Origin: an uncultured Oscillospiraceae bacterium
GTDB lineage: Bacteria > Bacillota > Clostridia > Oscillospirales > Oscillospiraceae
DNA: 44,100 nucleotides
NCBI GenBank assembly: GCA_947626315.1
Contig: CANQRQ010000022.1
Location: 1-44,100, forward strand
Direction: 5' to 3'
Made by a program: the position numbers and the translations under genes
Shown: positions 1 through 8,694 of the stretch, one piece after another
How the letters are laid out: each line of letters starts with the position of its first letter
Position numbering within the stretch: position 1 is the first letter of the stretch
Notes under the pieces: model-generated
Database searches by the model: none
What the model was told of the DNA's origin: nothing
The model's input: the letters and a program-made list of their open reading frames with translations, nothing else

Positions 1-78
1 GTGGCGCGCCACATGTTCCCCTTTATTAGGTCTTAATTTTTTCCCTCTTGCTCTACCCCAACTATTGACATAGAGCCC

Positions 79-131
79 AAAAAAAGCCCCGGAAAACCTG
101 CAAATACGCATGGTTTTCCGGGGGCTTATAT
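79..131 (-). terminator. Bidirectional terminator after the M28 peptidase gene
   Basis: A 13-bp stem (GCCCCGGAAAACC at 86-98 with its complement at 112-124) is flanked by an A-run on the left and a T-rich run on the right. It can therefore stop transcription on both strands. It ends the minus-strand lipid operon. Bases 1-78 hold no gene that I can see; they start with a 12-bp perfect palindrome, GTGGCGCGCCAC, at the window edge. Confidence 0.8.
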
Positions 132-134
132 TTT

Positions 135-1355
135 TTAGCTGTCCTGCCCGATCCCCCGCCGGTCGTAGAGCTCCGCCGCCCGCAGGCAGATCTTCGCGCA
201 CAGGGCAATGCAGGCGGGGTCAATGTTCTCCGGGGTATCCAGCCGGGTGTGGTAATAGGGCTTCGGATCATGGTCCACGCCGCAGAGCCCGCAGGCCGGC
301 AGCCCCTCCCTGGCGAAGGCGTCGGAGTCCACCGCGCCGGGATACGGCCCTGCATAGCGGAGCTCCACGCCGCAGTCCCGGGCCGCCTCCATCACCAGGG
401 CGCCGGCCGCGCCGCTGGCCTTCTGGGTGCCGCACATGCCGCTTGTGTACACCTGCAGCTGCTCCGTTTCCCGCAGGGTGTCCAGCGCGATGAAGACCGT
501 CTCCGTCTCGGTCAGCTCCCGGCGGTGCCGCCTGGCGAAGGCCTTCGCGCCGCGGAGGCCGGCCTCTTCGGAGCCGCTGATCAGGCAGCAGACCTCCGTG
601 TTCCGAAAGCGGACCCCGTCCTCCTCCAGCTGCCGCATGACGGCGAAAGCCGCGTAGCAGGCGGAGAGATTGTCGTTGGCCCCGTCGGTCACCCGTTTCC
701 AGTTGGTAAAGAAAAACAGCAGGACGAACACCGGCGCAAAGACGCTGGCCACAATGGCCGCCGCGAACCGGATCCGCCGGGAGACGGAGGACCTCGTCCA
801 GGCGGTCCCGGCTGACACGGCAGAGGCCGCCAGCAGAAAGACGGCGCCGGCCACAGACAGGACGATCAGAGGGATGCAGAAGGCCCCGTCTGCCTTGCGG
901 ATATAGGTAAACTCGTAGGCCGCGTCCGCGTGGCCGCCGAAAATGATCCTCCGTTTCGGCGCTTCCACGCTCTCCCGGACGGCATATACGTTGTGGGAGG
1001 TCGCCTTGGGGAACAGAAAATCAATGAATTCCCTGTAGCGGAAAAACTCAAACCAGGCCAGGCAGGCCGCAAACACGGTCAAAACCAGGGCGGCGCAGAG
1101 CGCGCCGGCGCGCTCCGTGACGGCGCCCGCCCAAAGGAGCGCCGCCGCCAGGAGCTCTGCCGCGGCGCAGAGGATCATCCAACCCAGAAAGGCCTTCGGA
1201 TGGAGCGTGAACGCCTCCATCTCCACCCGGTCGCACCACTGCTCCAGCTCTTCGGCGAAATAGCGCTGGCAGGCGTATTCGCTTTCCGAGCCGGCCGACC
1301 GGCCTTTGAACCGGCCGCACACGGCCGCGATGCCGTTTTTAATAAAATTTTCCAT
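135..1355 (-). CDS. Membrane-embedded M28-family zinc aminopeptidase-like protein
   Basis: A 406-residue protein combining an M28 (aminopeptidase Y/glutaminyl cyclase-like) fold with membrane segments. Likely metal ligands are visible: His142 and Asp144 in GGHADA, Asp228 in DGANDN, the Glu263-Glu264 pair in SGSEEAG, Asp343 or Asp345 in AVDSDA, and His369 in YYHTRLDTPE. Hydrophobic helices near residues 56-76, 85-105, 160-182 and 198-217 interrupt the domain, so the enzyme is probably anchored in the membrane. It is the last gene of a four-gene minus-strand operon, 18 bases after the glycosyltransferase, and is followed by a terminator. An AGGA ribosome site lies about 10 bases before the ATG. 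The peptidase fold call is firm; the substrate is unknown, and small-peptide hydrolysis at the membrane is only an inference. Confidence 0.8.
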   Translation of the reverse strand: MENFIKNGIAAVCGRFKGRSAGSESEYACQRYFAEELEQWCDRVEMEAFTLHPKAFLGWMILCAAAELLAAALLWAGAVTERAGALCAALVLTVFAACLAWFEFFRYREFIDFLFPKATSHNVYAVRESVEAPKRRIIFGGHADAAYEFTYIRKADGAFCIPLIVLSVAGAVFLLAASAVSAGTAWTRSSVSRRIRFAAAIVASVFAPVFVLLFFFTNWKRVTDGANDNLSACYAAFAVMRQLEEDGVRFRNTEVCCLISGSEEAGLRGAKAFARRHRRELTETETVFIALDTLRETEQLQVYTSGMCGTQKASGAAGALVMEAARDCGVELRYAGPYPGAVDSDAFAREGLPACGLCGVDHDPKPYYHTRLDTPENIDPACIALCAKICLRAAELYDRRGIGQDS

Positions 1356-1373
1356 TTTTAATGTTCCTGTCTG

Positions 1374-2504
1374 CTATACCGCGCTTTTGAACAACACCTT
1401 ACTGGTCAGATAGTCGTAAATCACCTGGGCGGAATTCCGGCTCTCCAGCGCGCCGTAGCTCCGCTCCAGTTTTTCGCGCTCCTCCTCGCCCCGTAAAAGA
1501 GCCAGGCACTGCTTCGCCAGGGCGGCGGTGTTGTCATCCGAGACCGCGCAGCCCTTCTCCACAAAGAAGCGGCAGTTGTACGCCTCGCAGCCGGCGACCG
1601 CGTTCAGGCAGATCATGGGGAGGTGCTTCTGCTTGGCCTCGGTGACGCTGATGCCGCCGGGCTTGGTCAGGTAGAGGTCCGCGCTGTCCATCAGGCAGGG
1701 GACGTCCTCGGCGTAGCCCCGGATGTGGATGTTCGGCCTGTCGGGATACCGCCGGCCCAGCTTGTTCTGCATATGCCGGTTGGTGCCGCAGATGACGGTG
1801 ATCTCCTCGTCCGCCCGCAAAGCGCCGGCCAGCAGGTCCAGCAGCCGGTCCAGCCGGCCGCAGCCCATGCTCCCGCCCATGATCAGCAGGTGCTTGTGGG
1901 TCCGGCCGACCCCCTCCGCCGCCTTGGCGGCCGGCTTCTCCATGTCCTCGTAGAACATCTGCCGGATGGGGATGCCGCTGGGCACCAGCTTCGCCTCGGG
2001 GATGCCGTAAGCCGTAAACGCCTCCTTCAGCGTGCCGTCGGGAATGAAATACACGTCCAGGTCGCAGATCTCCGTGGTGGGGCTGCAGGTGTAATCTGTG
2101 CCCACAAAGGCGGTGTAAAACGCCGTTTTGCAGGCCTTTTTCGCCCCGGTCAAAATCATCCCGGCGAAGGTGTGCGTGCAGATCACCACGTCAAAGTCCT
2201 CAGAATCCAGATAGGCCGTGAGGCGCTGCCGTCCGGAGCAGAAAAACCGGTTCAGCACGGAGCCGCCGCGGTAGGCCGCCGGGTGCCGCTCCGCAAAGGC
2301 GTAGCCCCGGCGAAACAGCCCGGGAAAGTATCGGTAGATCAGCGTGTGGCCCCGGGAGATCACCCGGGAGGCCAGGGGGGAAATAAAGTTGAGAGCGTCC
2401 TCTATGACGCAGTAGTGCCCCTTGCCGTCAAAGAGCTCCTTCAAGGCCTTGGCACAGGAGTTGTGCCCCTCCCCGGTGTTGCAGCTCAGGATCAAAATCC
2501 GCAT
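1374..2504 (-). CDS. Processive diacylglycerol/MGDG-type glycosyltransferase (UgtP-like)
   Basis: A 376-residue GT-B fold glycosyltransferase of the MGDG synthase/UgtP/MurG superfamily. The N-terminal Gly-rich loop GEGHNS (11-16) is typical of the lipid-acceptor domain. The C-terminal nucleotide-sugar domain shows GGSMG (210-214) and TKPGGIS (280-286), the usual UDP-sugar and acceptor motifs of this family. Enzymes of this kind add glucose or galactose to diacylglycerol at the inner membrane face. The gene sits between a PAP2 phosphatase (24 bases upstream) and an M28 peptidase (18 bases downstream). The context of a lipid phosphatase and a CrtO-like acyltransferase supports glycolipid synthesis. 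Sugar donor and lipid acceptor cannot be read from sequence; a glycosylated terpenoid is an alternative acceptor. A GGGGGAG ribosome site precedes the ATG. Confidence 0.85.
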   Translation of the reverse strand: MRILILSCNTGEGHNSCAKALKELFDGKGHYCVIEDALNFISPLASRVISRGHTLIYRYFPGLFRRGYAFAERHPAAYRGGSVLNRFFCSGRQRLTAYLDSEDFDVVICTHTFAGMILTGAKKACKTAFYTAFVGTDYTCSPTTEICDLDVYFIPDGTLKEAFTAYGIPEAKLVPSGIPIRQMFYEDMEKPAAKAAEGVGRTHKHLLIMGGSMGCGRLDRLLDLLAGALRADEEITVICGTNRHMQNKLGRRYPDRPNIHIRGYAEDVPCLMDSADLYLTKPGGISVTEAKQKHLPMICLNAVAGCEAYNCRFFVEKGCAVSDDNTAALAKQCLALLRGEEEREKLERSYGALESRNSAQVIYDYLTSKVLFKSAV

Positions 2505-2528
2505 GCTCGCTCCCCCTCTCTTCCCCGG

Positions 2529-3233
2529 TTATACGCCCCCTGCCGCCTGGAGCCTTACGCGCTTTTCCGTCGTGCGAAAGCACAGCGCGTAGGCCAGCAG
2601 ACAGACCGGCAGGGCCGCCGCCACGTCGATCAGGGAGTGCTGCTTCAGAAAGACCGTGGAAAGGCTCATGAGGACGGCCAGCACGGCGATCCCTGCCTTG
2701 GACGCCGCTCCCAGCCGCCGGCAGTCCAGCGCCGTAAACAGCACCGCCAGAGAGCCGATCACGTGAATGGAAGGGCAGACGTTGGTGTTGGTGTCAAAGC
2801 GGTAGAAGGCGGCCATGAACCGGGTCAGCAGATTGTCCCGCGCGAACACGGCCGGGCGCAGCTCCTGGCAGGTGGGATACAGCAGATACACCAGGATCGT
2901 GACGGAATAGGTGAGCATGATAAAGCGCATCATGCGCTTAAAGCTTTGGACGTCATACAGCAGCGTATACAGGTGCATCCCCACCAGGCAGACGAACCAG
3001 AGCAGATACGGCAGGACGAAGAGCTCACAGAAGGGGATCCAGTCGTCCGCCCGGCAGTATACCACGTGGTAGCTGCCCACCTGATAAAAGCGCTCCACGA
3101 ACAGGAAGAGCAGGCCGTAGACCGGCCAATAGAGCAGGTACAGCAAATGCCGGTATTCTTCGCTTGTTAAGTTGTTGAACCGGAGCGCCCGGTAATCGAC
3201 TGCCGGCGCGGAAAATTTTCTCTTTATTTTCAT
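2529..3233 (-). CDS. PAP2-superfamily membrane phosphatase
   Basis: A 234-residue polytopic membrane protein with about six hydrophobic helices. The PAP2 catalytic signature is present as CPSIH (153-157) and, 40 residues on, KQHSLID (197-203), supplying the paired histidines and Asp203 of this family. The PAP2 family dephosphorylates lipid phosphates such as phosphatidate or polyprenyl pyrophosphate, and some members act as inositol-phosphorylceramide-type transferases. The first signature motif (K-x6-RP) is degenerate here: only ELRP (125-128) is seen. Placement between a CrtO-like acyltransferase gene and a diacylglycerol glycosyltransferase gene suggests it supplies a dephosphorylated lipid acceptor, which is inference. 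A GGGGGA ribosome site lies just before the ATG. Confidence 0.8.
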   Translation of the reverse strand: MKIKRKFSAPAVDYRALRFNNLTSEEYRHLLYLLYWPVYGLLFLFVERFYQVGSYHVVYCRADDWIPFCELFVLPYLLWFVCLVGMHLYTLLYDVQSFKRMMRFIMLTYSVTILVYLLYPTCQELRPAVFARDNLLTRFMAAFYRFDTNTNVCPSIHVIGSLAVLFTALDCRRLGAASKAGIAVLAVLMSLSTVFLKQHSLIDVAAALPVCLLAYALCFRTTEKRVRLQAAGGV

Positions 3234-3249
3234 GGAATCCCCCGTGCGT

Positions 3250-3735
3250 TTATGTTAAACTGGAATCAGCGGAGCGGGACCGGCCCAGCTCCCGGGACAG
3301 CTTCAGCAGGCGCGGCCGGTTGTACCGCTGGATCAGGATGAAGGGCAGATTCAGCAGGAAGATGTTGACCAGCGCCACCAGCAGGCCCCCGGCGCCGGGC
3401 CAGAGCCGGATGCAGTACAGGCCCGCCAGGCAGAGCAGCGCGTGGGTCAGCTCGGCGACACAGGTCTCCTGCAGCATCCGGGGCAGCCGCTCCCGGTAAT
3501 TGCCGGACAGGCTTTTCGGCGGGATGCAGCCGGGGAGAATTTTGCTCATATCGGGGACCTTGTTCTGCCAGGCGCGGATCCGGAACCGGTTGTAGAACCG
3601 GCCCTCCTCCTCAAAGGGAAAGCCCCGGTAGGGGAAGCGCTCCGGGTGAAACCAGCGCTTGGGGACGATACGCCCGGCCAGAAAGGCGAGGACGCCGATC
3701 AGGGCCAGATAACAGGCGCATTTGAGAAAACCCAT
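3250..3735 (-). CDS. CrtO-like glycosyl-carotenoid acyltransferase family protein
   Basis: A 161-residue protein resembling staphylococcal CrtO, glycosyl-4,4'-diaponeurosporenoate acyltransferase, which is about 165 residues. Shared features as I recall the family: an N-terminal membrane helix, a block reading WFHPERFPY then FEEEGRFYNR, a central acidic AEL(T/I)H stretch, and a C-terminal QRYNRPRL box after a second membrane span. I place the start at 3735, because the ATG there follows a strong AGAGGAG site at 6-base spacing. The longer frame opening at 3783 has no ribosome site. It is first in a minus-strand operon with PAP2, glycosyltransferase and M28 genes. No carotenoid desaturase or synthase is nearby, so the acceptor is probably another glycolipid. 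Confidence 0.7.
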   Translation of the reverse strand: MGFLKCACYLALIGVLAFLAGRIVPKRWFHPERFPYRGFPFEEEGRFYNRFRIRAWQNKVPDMSKILPGCIPPKSLSGNYRERLPRMLQETCVAELTHALLCLAGLYCIRLWPGAGGLLVALVNIFLLNLPFILIQRYNRPRLLKLSRELGRSRSADSSLT

Positions 3736-3863
3736 GGCACGTCTCCTCTGCTGCTTCAAATTTTTAAAGAGCTTAGCATCCATTTCTAAACTGAAACGAA
3801 ACTTTTTGTGTCTGATAAAAGAATTTAATGTTGTAAAAGATGAAATTGCCGGAGGGGCAGACC

Positions 3864-4538
3864 ATGTTTCATATTCTAGTTGTGGACGACGATAAGCACA
3901 CCCGAAAGCTTCTGCGCGCGCTTTTGCAGAACGCGAATTACACCGTCAGCACCGCCAACAACGGCGAGGAGGCTCTGGAACTGCTGGACCACGAGCACAT
4001 CGACCTGGTGGTGCTGGACGTGATGATGCCGAAAATGGACGGCTATGAGTTCACCCGGCGCATCCGGGAGACCGACCCGGCTCTCCCGATCCTGATGGTG
4101 ACCGCCAAGCAGCTGCCAGCCGACGAAAAGAAGGGTTTTCTCGTGGGGACGGACGATTACATCACCAAGCCCGTCGACGAGGACAAGCTGCTGCTGCGCA
4201 TCAAGGCGCTGCTCCGCCGGGCGCAGATCGTCAGCGAGCAGAAAATCGTGATCGGCGATGTGACGCTGGACTACAATTCCCACACCGTGACGCGGCGGGG
4301 GGAGAAGCAGGAGCTGCCGCAGAAGGAATTTTTGCTGCTGTACAAGCTGCTGTCCTATCCGGACCAGATCTTTACCCGCATCCAGTTGATGGACGAAATC
4401 TGGGGCGCGGACAGCGAGACCGGCTGGGAGACGGTCACCGTCCATGTGGGGCGGCTGCGCCGCCGCTTTGAGGGCTGGGATGAATTCAGCATCGAGTCCG
4501 TGCGCGGGCTGGGCTACAAGGCGGTCAAAAAGGTATGA
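3864..4538 (+). CDS. OmpR/PhoB-type response regulator
   Basis: A 224-residue two-domain response regulator. The receiver domain (1-118) has the acidic pocket Asp8-Asp10, phosphoacceptor Asp52 in VLDVMMP, Thr80 and Lys102 in ITKP. The C-terminal winged-helix DNA-binding domain (about 125-224) ends in the usual VRGLGYK motif. I choose the ATG at 3864, which has GGAGGGG six bases upstream, over an in-frame ATG at 3840 that lacks a site. The gene overlaps the histidine kinase gene by four bases (ATGA), so the pair is translationally coupled. It is divergent from the lipid operon and converges on the S-layer-type protein gene. The regulated genes are not evident from sequence. Confidence 0.93.
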   Translation: MFHILVVDDDKHTRKLLRALLQNANYTVSTANNGEEALELLDHEHIDLVVLDVMMPKMDGYEFTRRIRETDPALPILMVTAKQLPADEKKGFLVGTDDYITKPVDEDKLLLRIKALLRRAQIVSEQKIVIGDVTLDYNSHTVTRRGEKQELPQKEFLLLYKLLSYPDQIFTRIQLMDEIWGADSETGWETVTVHVGRLRRRFEGWDEFSIESVRGLGYKAVKKV

Positions 4539-5593
4539 AAAGAGACAAACACCCGCGCTTTGCGCTCACTTTACTTCTGTCGCTCTTCGTATTTGTCATT
4601 ATCACCGTGGCCATCCTGCTGGCCATCGCCATTCTCTATGTTCTCGTCAAATTTGGCGTGCTCCGCGCCCCTGACGGGCAGCTGGGGATCAGCGAGGTCC
4701 TGCTTTTCCTGCTGGTGATCAGCACGGTGATCGGTTTTCTGCTGACGCTGCCCGCCAGCAAAATCTACCTGAAGCCCTTTAACCGGGTCATTGACCAGCT
4801 CAACCGCCTGTCAAAGGGGGATTTTCAGGCGCGGCTGGCCTTCGGCAATCCCATCGGCGACTATCCCACTTTCCAGGAGATCCAGCGGAGCTTCAACCGG
4901 GCCGCCGAGGAACTGGAACACACGGAGGCGCTGCGAAACGATTTTATCAACAATTTTTCCCATGAGTTTAAAACCCCCATTGTCTCCATCGCCGGCTTTG
5001 CCAAGCTTTTGCGCCGGGGCAATCTGCCGGAGGAGGAACAGCAGGAATACCTGGCTGTGATCGAGGAGGAGTCTCTGCGCCTCTCCTCCCTGGCCATCAA
5101 TGTCCTGAATCTGACCAAGGTCGAGAGCCAGACCATCCTCACCAACGTGTCCCGCTTTAACCTCTCCGAGCAGATCCGCGGCGCCATCCTCATGTTGGAG
5201 GAGAAATGGTCCAAAAAGCAGTTGGAGATGGATATCGACTTCGGCGAGCATCTGATCTCCGCCAACGAGGAGCTGCTGAAGCAGGTCTGGATCAATCTGC
5301 TGGACAACGCGGTGAAGTTCTCCCCGCCGGGCGGGAAGATCACCGTGACAATTGCCGAGGGGGAACAGGAGATTTCCGTCGCCATCTCCAACCGGGGAAA
5401 GGAGATCCCGGAGGACTGCCTGGGGCGGGTCTTTTACAAATTCTATCAGGCGGACGAATCCCACTCCTCTGAGGGCAACGGCATCGGCCTGGCCATTGTG
5501 AAAAAAGTGGTCGGGCTCCATAACGGGGAAGTGACCGTAAAGAGCGGCAGCGGGCTCACGACCTTCACCGTCACGCTGCCGAGGAAGCAATAA
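4535..5593 (+). CDS. Membrane sensor histidine kinase, partner of the upstream regulator
   Basis: A 352-residue HPK with two membrane helices (about 10-38 and 53-72) joined by an external loop of only about 14 residues, then a HAMP region (73-125). The phosphoacceptor is His143 in NFSHEFKTP. The ATPase domain has its N box in NLLDNAVKFS (254-263) and the Gly-rich GNGIGLAIV (314-322). There is essentially no extracellular sensing domain. The signal is therefore probably read within the membrane or by a partner protein, as in the intramembrane-sensing kinases of Firmicutes. It overlaps the response regulator stop by four bases and is followed directly by a terminator. Confidence 0.93.
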   Translation: MKRDKHPRFALTLLLSLFVFVIITVAILLAIAILYVLVKFGVLRAPDGQLGISEVLLFLLVISTVIGFLLTLPASKIYLKPFNRVIDQLNRLSKGDFQARLAFGNPIGDYPTFQEIQRSFNRAAEELEHTEALRNDFINNFSHEFKTPIVSIAGFAKLLRRGNLPEEEQQEYLAVIEEESLRLSSLAINVLNLTKVESQTILTNVSRFNLSEQIRGAILMLEEKWSKKQLEMDIDFGEHLISANEELLKQVWINLLDNAVKFSPPGGKITVTIAEGEQEISVAISNRGKEIPEDCLGRVFYKFYQADESHSSEGNGIGLAIVKKVVGLHNGEVTVKSGSGLTTFTVTLPRKQ

Positions 5594-5600
5594 GCCATAA

Positions 5601-5641
5601 AAAAATCTCTCTCCACTGGGGTCCGGTGGAGAGAGATTTCT
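5601..5641 (+). terminator. Terminator shared by the two-component pair and the convergent surface-protein gene
   Basis: A stem of about 14 bp (AAATCTCTCTCCAC at 5603-5616 against 5625-5639) has an A-run before it and a T-rich segment after it. It lies eight bases past the kinase stop codon and 45 bases past the stop of the convergent gene. Confidence 0.75.
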
Positions 5642-5685
5642 GTTTATGGTTATAGCTTTGTTCGGTTTCTTCCGCGAGGAGGTGC

Positions 5686-8600
5686 TCAGACAGCGACTTC
5701 CTCCACGCCGTTCTCGATCTCGGGCAGGCCGTTCTCGCTGATCATGTTCATGAAGTTGCCCAGGATGGCGGCGGCCTCCGCTCTGGTGACCACGCCGTCC
5801 GGCGTCAGAGCCTCGCTCACGTTCCCGTCGATGCCCTCGATCAGGCCCACCTTCGCGGCCCAGGCCATGGCATCGGCGGACCACTCGTCGATCTCATCGG
5901 CGTTTTCAATGTCGATCTGGCCGTTGGCGTCCACGTTCCAGCCGGCGGTCTTGGCAAAGCGCCACAGGAACGTGACCATCTCCTGGAGCGTGGTGACCTT
6001 GTCGCCATCGAAGCTGTCACCGTAGATATCCACGATGTTGTTGTCAGTGACCCAGGAGGCGGCGCTGGCATAGTAGTCGTCCGTCTTCACGTCTTTGAAC
6101 TTGGTCTCCGTGCTGGCGGCGGGGCTGCCGGCCATCCGGTAGATGGCGTCCACCACGTCGGAGAGGACAACCTTCTCCGCGGGCTTAAAGCTGGTGTTCT
6201 CATCCGCTTCCTTGCCGCCGCTGAGGAGGCCGGCCTCCAGGACCTGCTTGACGGAGCTGTAGTACCAGTCCTTGGTGGACACGTCCTTGACGGTTTCAAT
6301 AACGGGCATCTTGTAGCCGCAGGTCATGCAGGAGCCGTTGAGCACCACGTGGGCGGTCTTCTCAGCCTGGAAGCCGCAGATGGTGCACTCGCGCCAGTGG
6401 TACTGGCCGTTGGAGTGATAGCTGCCATAGCTGTGGGTATGGGCGGTCTCCGCTTCGGGATCGGCCGCGCCGCAGACGGTGCAGACGCCCTTGGAGAAGC
6501 TGTGGTTCGCCTTGCGGGTGATCTCGCCGCAGGTGCAGTCCTTCCAGTGGCTGGTGCCATCGGACCGCCAGGCGACGGAGTACTCATGCTCGTGGTTCTT
6601 ATCCAGCGCCTCGATCTTGGTGCCGGTGGCGATCTTCTTGCCGCAGGCGGAGCAGTACAGGTCGCCGGTGTAGCCGTCCTTGCCCACGGAGGCGGGCTTG
6701 GCGTCGCGCAGCTCGGTGCCGCCTACATGGTTCCCGCCGAAGCAGGTCTTATAGTTGGGATCGGCCGCGCCGCAGACGGTGCACTTGCCGTTGGCGAAGC
6801 TGTGGGCCGCCACATCGCCGTGCTCACCGCAGGAGCACTGATGCCAATGGCTGCCGCTGTCGCTCTTCCAGCTGCCGGTATAGCTGTGGGTGTGGCTGGC
6901 GCTCAGGGCCTTGATGGTGGTGCCGGAGCTGATCTTCTTGCCGCAGCCCAGGCAGTAGGTGTCGCCGGTGTAGCCGTCCTTACCCTGCTCGGCAGGCTTG
7001 TCGTTGCGCAGCTCCGTGCCGCCAACATGGCTGCTGGCCACCTTGCTGCCGTAGGCCGCGCCGCAGATGGAGCAGACGGGGGCGGTGGTGCAGTTGCCCT
7101 TACCGCCGGTATGGGCCGCGCTCTGGATGGCTGTGCAGCCGGGGTGCGTGCAGGTCCGGTAATGGGTGCTGCCGTTGGACATCCAGACGCCGAAGGAGTG
7201 GCTGCTGTAGCCTTGGCTCAGCACATAGCCGCAGGTGCTGCAGATGACGGAGCCGGTGCAGCCGCCGCTGGAGGCCTTGCCGGTATGGGAGCCGCTGTCC
7301 ACATAGCCGCACTTCGTGCAGGTCCGGCTGTGGCCGGTGGAGGTAGAGGTCCAGGGGCCGAAAGCGTGGTTGCCCTGGGCGCGAACAAGGGGATAACCGC
7401 AGACGCAGTCCTGACCCTCGGTGCAGCTGGTAGCGGAGGCGCTGGGCTTATCATGGGGGATGATGCTGGAAACCTGGGTGCAGCCCGGGTTGGAGCAGCG
7501 GATCTGGTGGCCGCCGTTGGAGGCAATGATGTAGCCGCCGCTGCCGTCAAAATTGTGCTGCATGCCGGACGCGCCGCCGGCGATACCGCAGACGGAGCAG
7601 GAGGAGAGGCGGGTGCAGTCCTTGGATGTGGTTCCTGTATGCTTCCCCACCTCGCTGCGCTGGGTGCAGCCGGGGTTGGTGCACTGCTTCCAGTGCTGGG
7701 TATTGTCGTGGCTGTAAGTAGAGGACCACTTATGGGTCATGGCCGCCTGCACGACCTTGCCGCAGACCGCGCATTTGACCGGCGTCATGCAGTTGCCGTC
7801 GTCCGCTTCCCACTTGTGGGGTTTCGTGGGGATGGCCTGCCGGTTCTGGGTCGCGCCGCAGCGGGAGCACTGCTGCCACTTGGAACCGGGCTTGGAGCAG
7901 GTGGCGGGCTCTTCCTTCCAGACCCAGTTGTGGCCGGAAGTGAGTACCTGCCTCTCCGTCTGGCGGCAGTCTAAGCAGTGCCGCTCCTGATAGGATTCGC
8001 AAGCGGTTCCTCCCTGGGTCCAGCCGCTCCAGTTGTGGCCGCCTTGCTCGAACACGACATTGTGGCAGGTGCCGCACTCTTTTCTAACATTCGGATGGCT
8101 GGGGCAGCCGCTGTCCGTCTCCGTTACTATCGTATAGTTGTGATTTCCCTTCGGCCAAGCGCCCTCGTCGGGCCGCCACATGTTGGACTCGCCTTTCTCG
8201 CCGCAAATACTGCACTCGTAATAGCCGCGCTGGGTTGTGCCGTAGTAGCAGTCATACGTGGACGACTCGATCTTCTGTACCCAATTGTGCACATGAGCCG
8301 GGGCAGCCGTCGCCGGGGGCTGGGTAGTCGTCTCCGGAGCCTGGGTGTTCGCGGGCTGCTCTGTCGTCACAGGCGGCTGGGTAGTCGTCTCTGTGGGCGC
8401 GGGATCCGCGGGCGCTGGTTCCACAGGCGCGGGTTCCACAGGCGCGGGATCCGCGGGCGGATCGCCCTGCGGGGCTCCCTCCGCGCCCGCCAGCGCACCA
8501 CCGCCGGCCGCCAGAGGCACCAGCTCCGAAGAGAAGGTGGTGACGATAGGCGAAGCCAGAACGGCGTTCAGGGCCTCGTTCTCGTACTCGTGTTCATGGT

Positions 8601-8694
8601 CATGCTCCTCCTGCACCAGGGCGACGCCCGCCAGGGTCAAAACCAGGGCGGCACACAGCAGGAAGGCCAGGAGCTTGCGGTGTTTGTTCTGCAT
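5686..8694 (-). CDS. Cys/His-rich repeat surface protein with three S-layer homology domains
   Basis: A 1002-residue secreted protein. The N-terminus has a signal peptide (1-27), then an acidic His-rich stretch EEHDHEHEYENE, then a Pro/Thr/Ala linker (about 75-135). The middle (about 137-795) is a chain of small modules, each with paired cysteines. I count roughly sixteen CxxC sites, mostly CxxCG, plus CTNPGC-like variants, interleaved with H-x-W/H-x-H positions; zinc-ribbon-like folding is inferred. The C-terminal 200 residues carry three S-layer homology repeats (about 802-856, 863-914, 928-984), which in this family bind secondary cell-wall polymer. It is monocistronic, with a GGAGG site before the ATG. 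Similar Cys-pair repeats occur in gut Firmicutes surface proteins; the ligand is unknown. Confidence 0.85.
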   Translation of the reverse strand: MQNKHRKLLAFLLCAALVLTLAGVALVQEEHDHEHEYENEALNAVLASPIVTTFSSELVPLAAGGGALAGAEGAPQGDPPADPAPVEPAPVEPAPADPAPTETTTQPPVTTEQPANTQAPETTTQPPATAAPAHVHNWVQKIESSTYDCYYGTTQRGYYECSICGEKGESNMWRPDEGAWPKGNHNYTIVTETDSGCPSHPNVRKECGTCHNVVFEQGGHNWSGWTQGGTACESYQERHCLDCRQTERQVLTSGHNWVWKEEPATCSKPGSKWQQCSRCGATQNRQAIPTKPHKWEADDGNCMTPVKCAVCGKVVQAAMTHKWSSTYSHDNTQHWKQCTNPGCTQRSEVGKHTGTTSKDCTRLSSCSVCGIAGGASGMQHNFDGSGGYIIASNGGHQIRCSNPGCTQVSSIIPHDKPSASATSCTEGQDCVCGYPLVRAQGNHAFGPWTSTSTGHSRTCTKCGYVDSGSHTGKASSGGCTGSVICSTCGYVLSQGYSSHSFGVWMSNGSTHYRTCTHPGCTAIQSAAHTGGKGNCTTAPVCSICGAAYGSKVASSHVGGTELRNDKPAEQGKDGYTGDTYCLGCGKKISSGTTIKALSASHTHSYTGSWKSDSGSHWHQCSCGEHGDVAAHSFANGKCTVCGAADPNYKTCFGGNHVGGTELRDAKPASVGKDGYTGDLYCSACGKKIATGTKIEALDKNHEHEYSVAWRSDGTSHWKDCTCGEITRKANHSFSKGVCTVCGAADPEAETAHTHSYGSYHSNGQYHWRECTICGFQAEKTAHVVLNGSCMTCGYKMPVIETVKDVSTKDWYYSSVKQVLEAGLLSGGKEADENTSFKPAEKVVLSDVVDAIYRMAGSPAASTETKFKDVKTDDYYASAASWVTDNNIVDIYGDSFDGDKVTTLQEMVTFLWRFAKTAGWNVDANGQIDIENADEIDEWSADAMAWAAKVGLIEGIDGNVSEALTPDGVVTRAEAAAILGNFMNMISENGLPEIENGVEEVAV
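6430..7029 (-). repeat. Tandem duplication of a 100-residue module in the surface protein
   Basis: Two successive 300-base units (7029-6730 and 6729-6430) encode modules that both open with HVGGTELR, continue through GKDGYTGD and a YCxxCGKKI pair, and end with CTVCGAADP. The exact 300-base period and high identity indicate a recent in-frame duplication within the Cys-rich region. Confidence 0.8.

Noticed and set aside
1-12. Palindrome GTGGCGCGCCAC at the window edge
   Set aside because: It is cut off from its context by the start of the window and cannot be interpreted.
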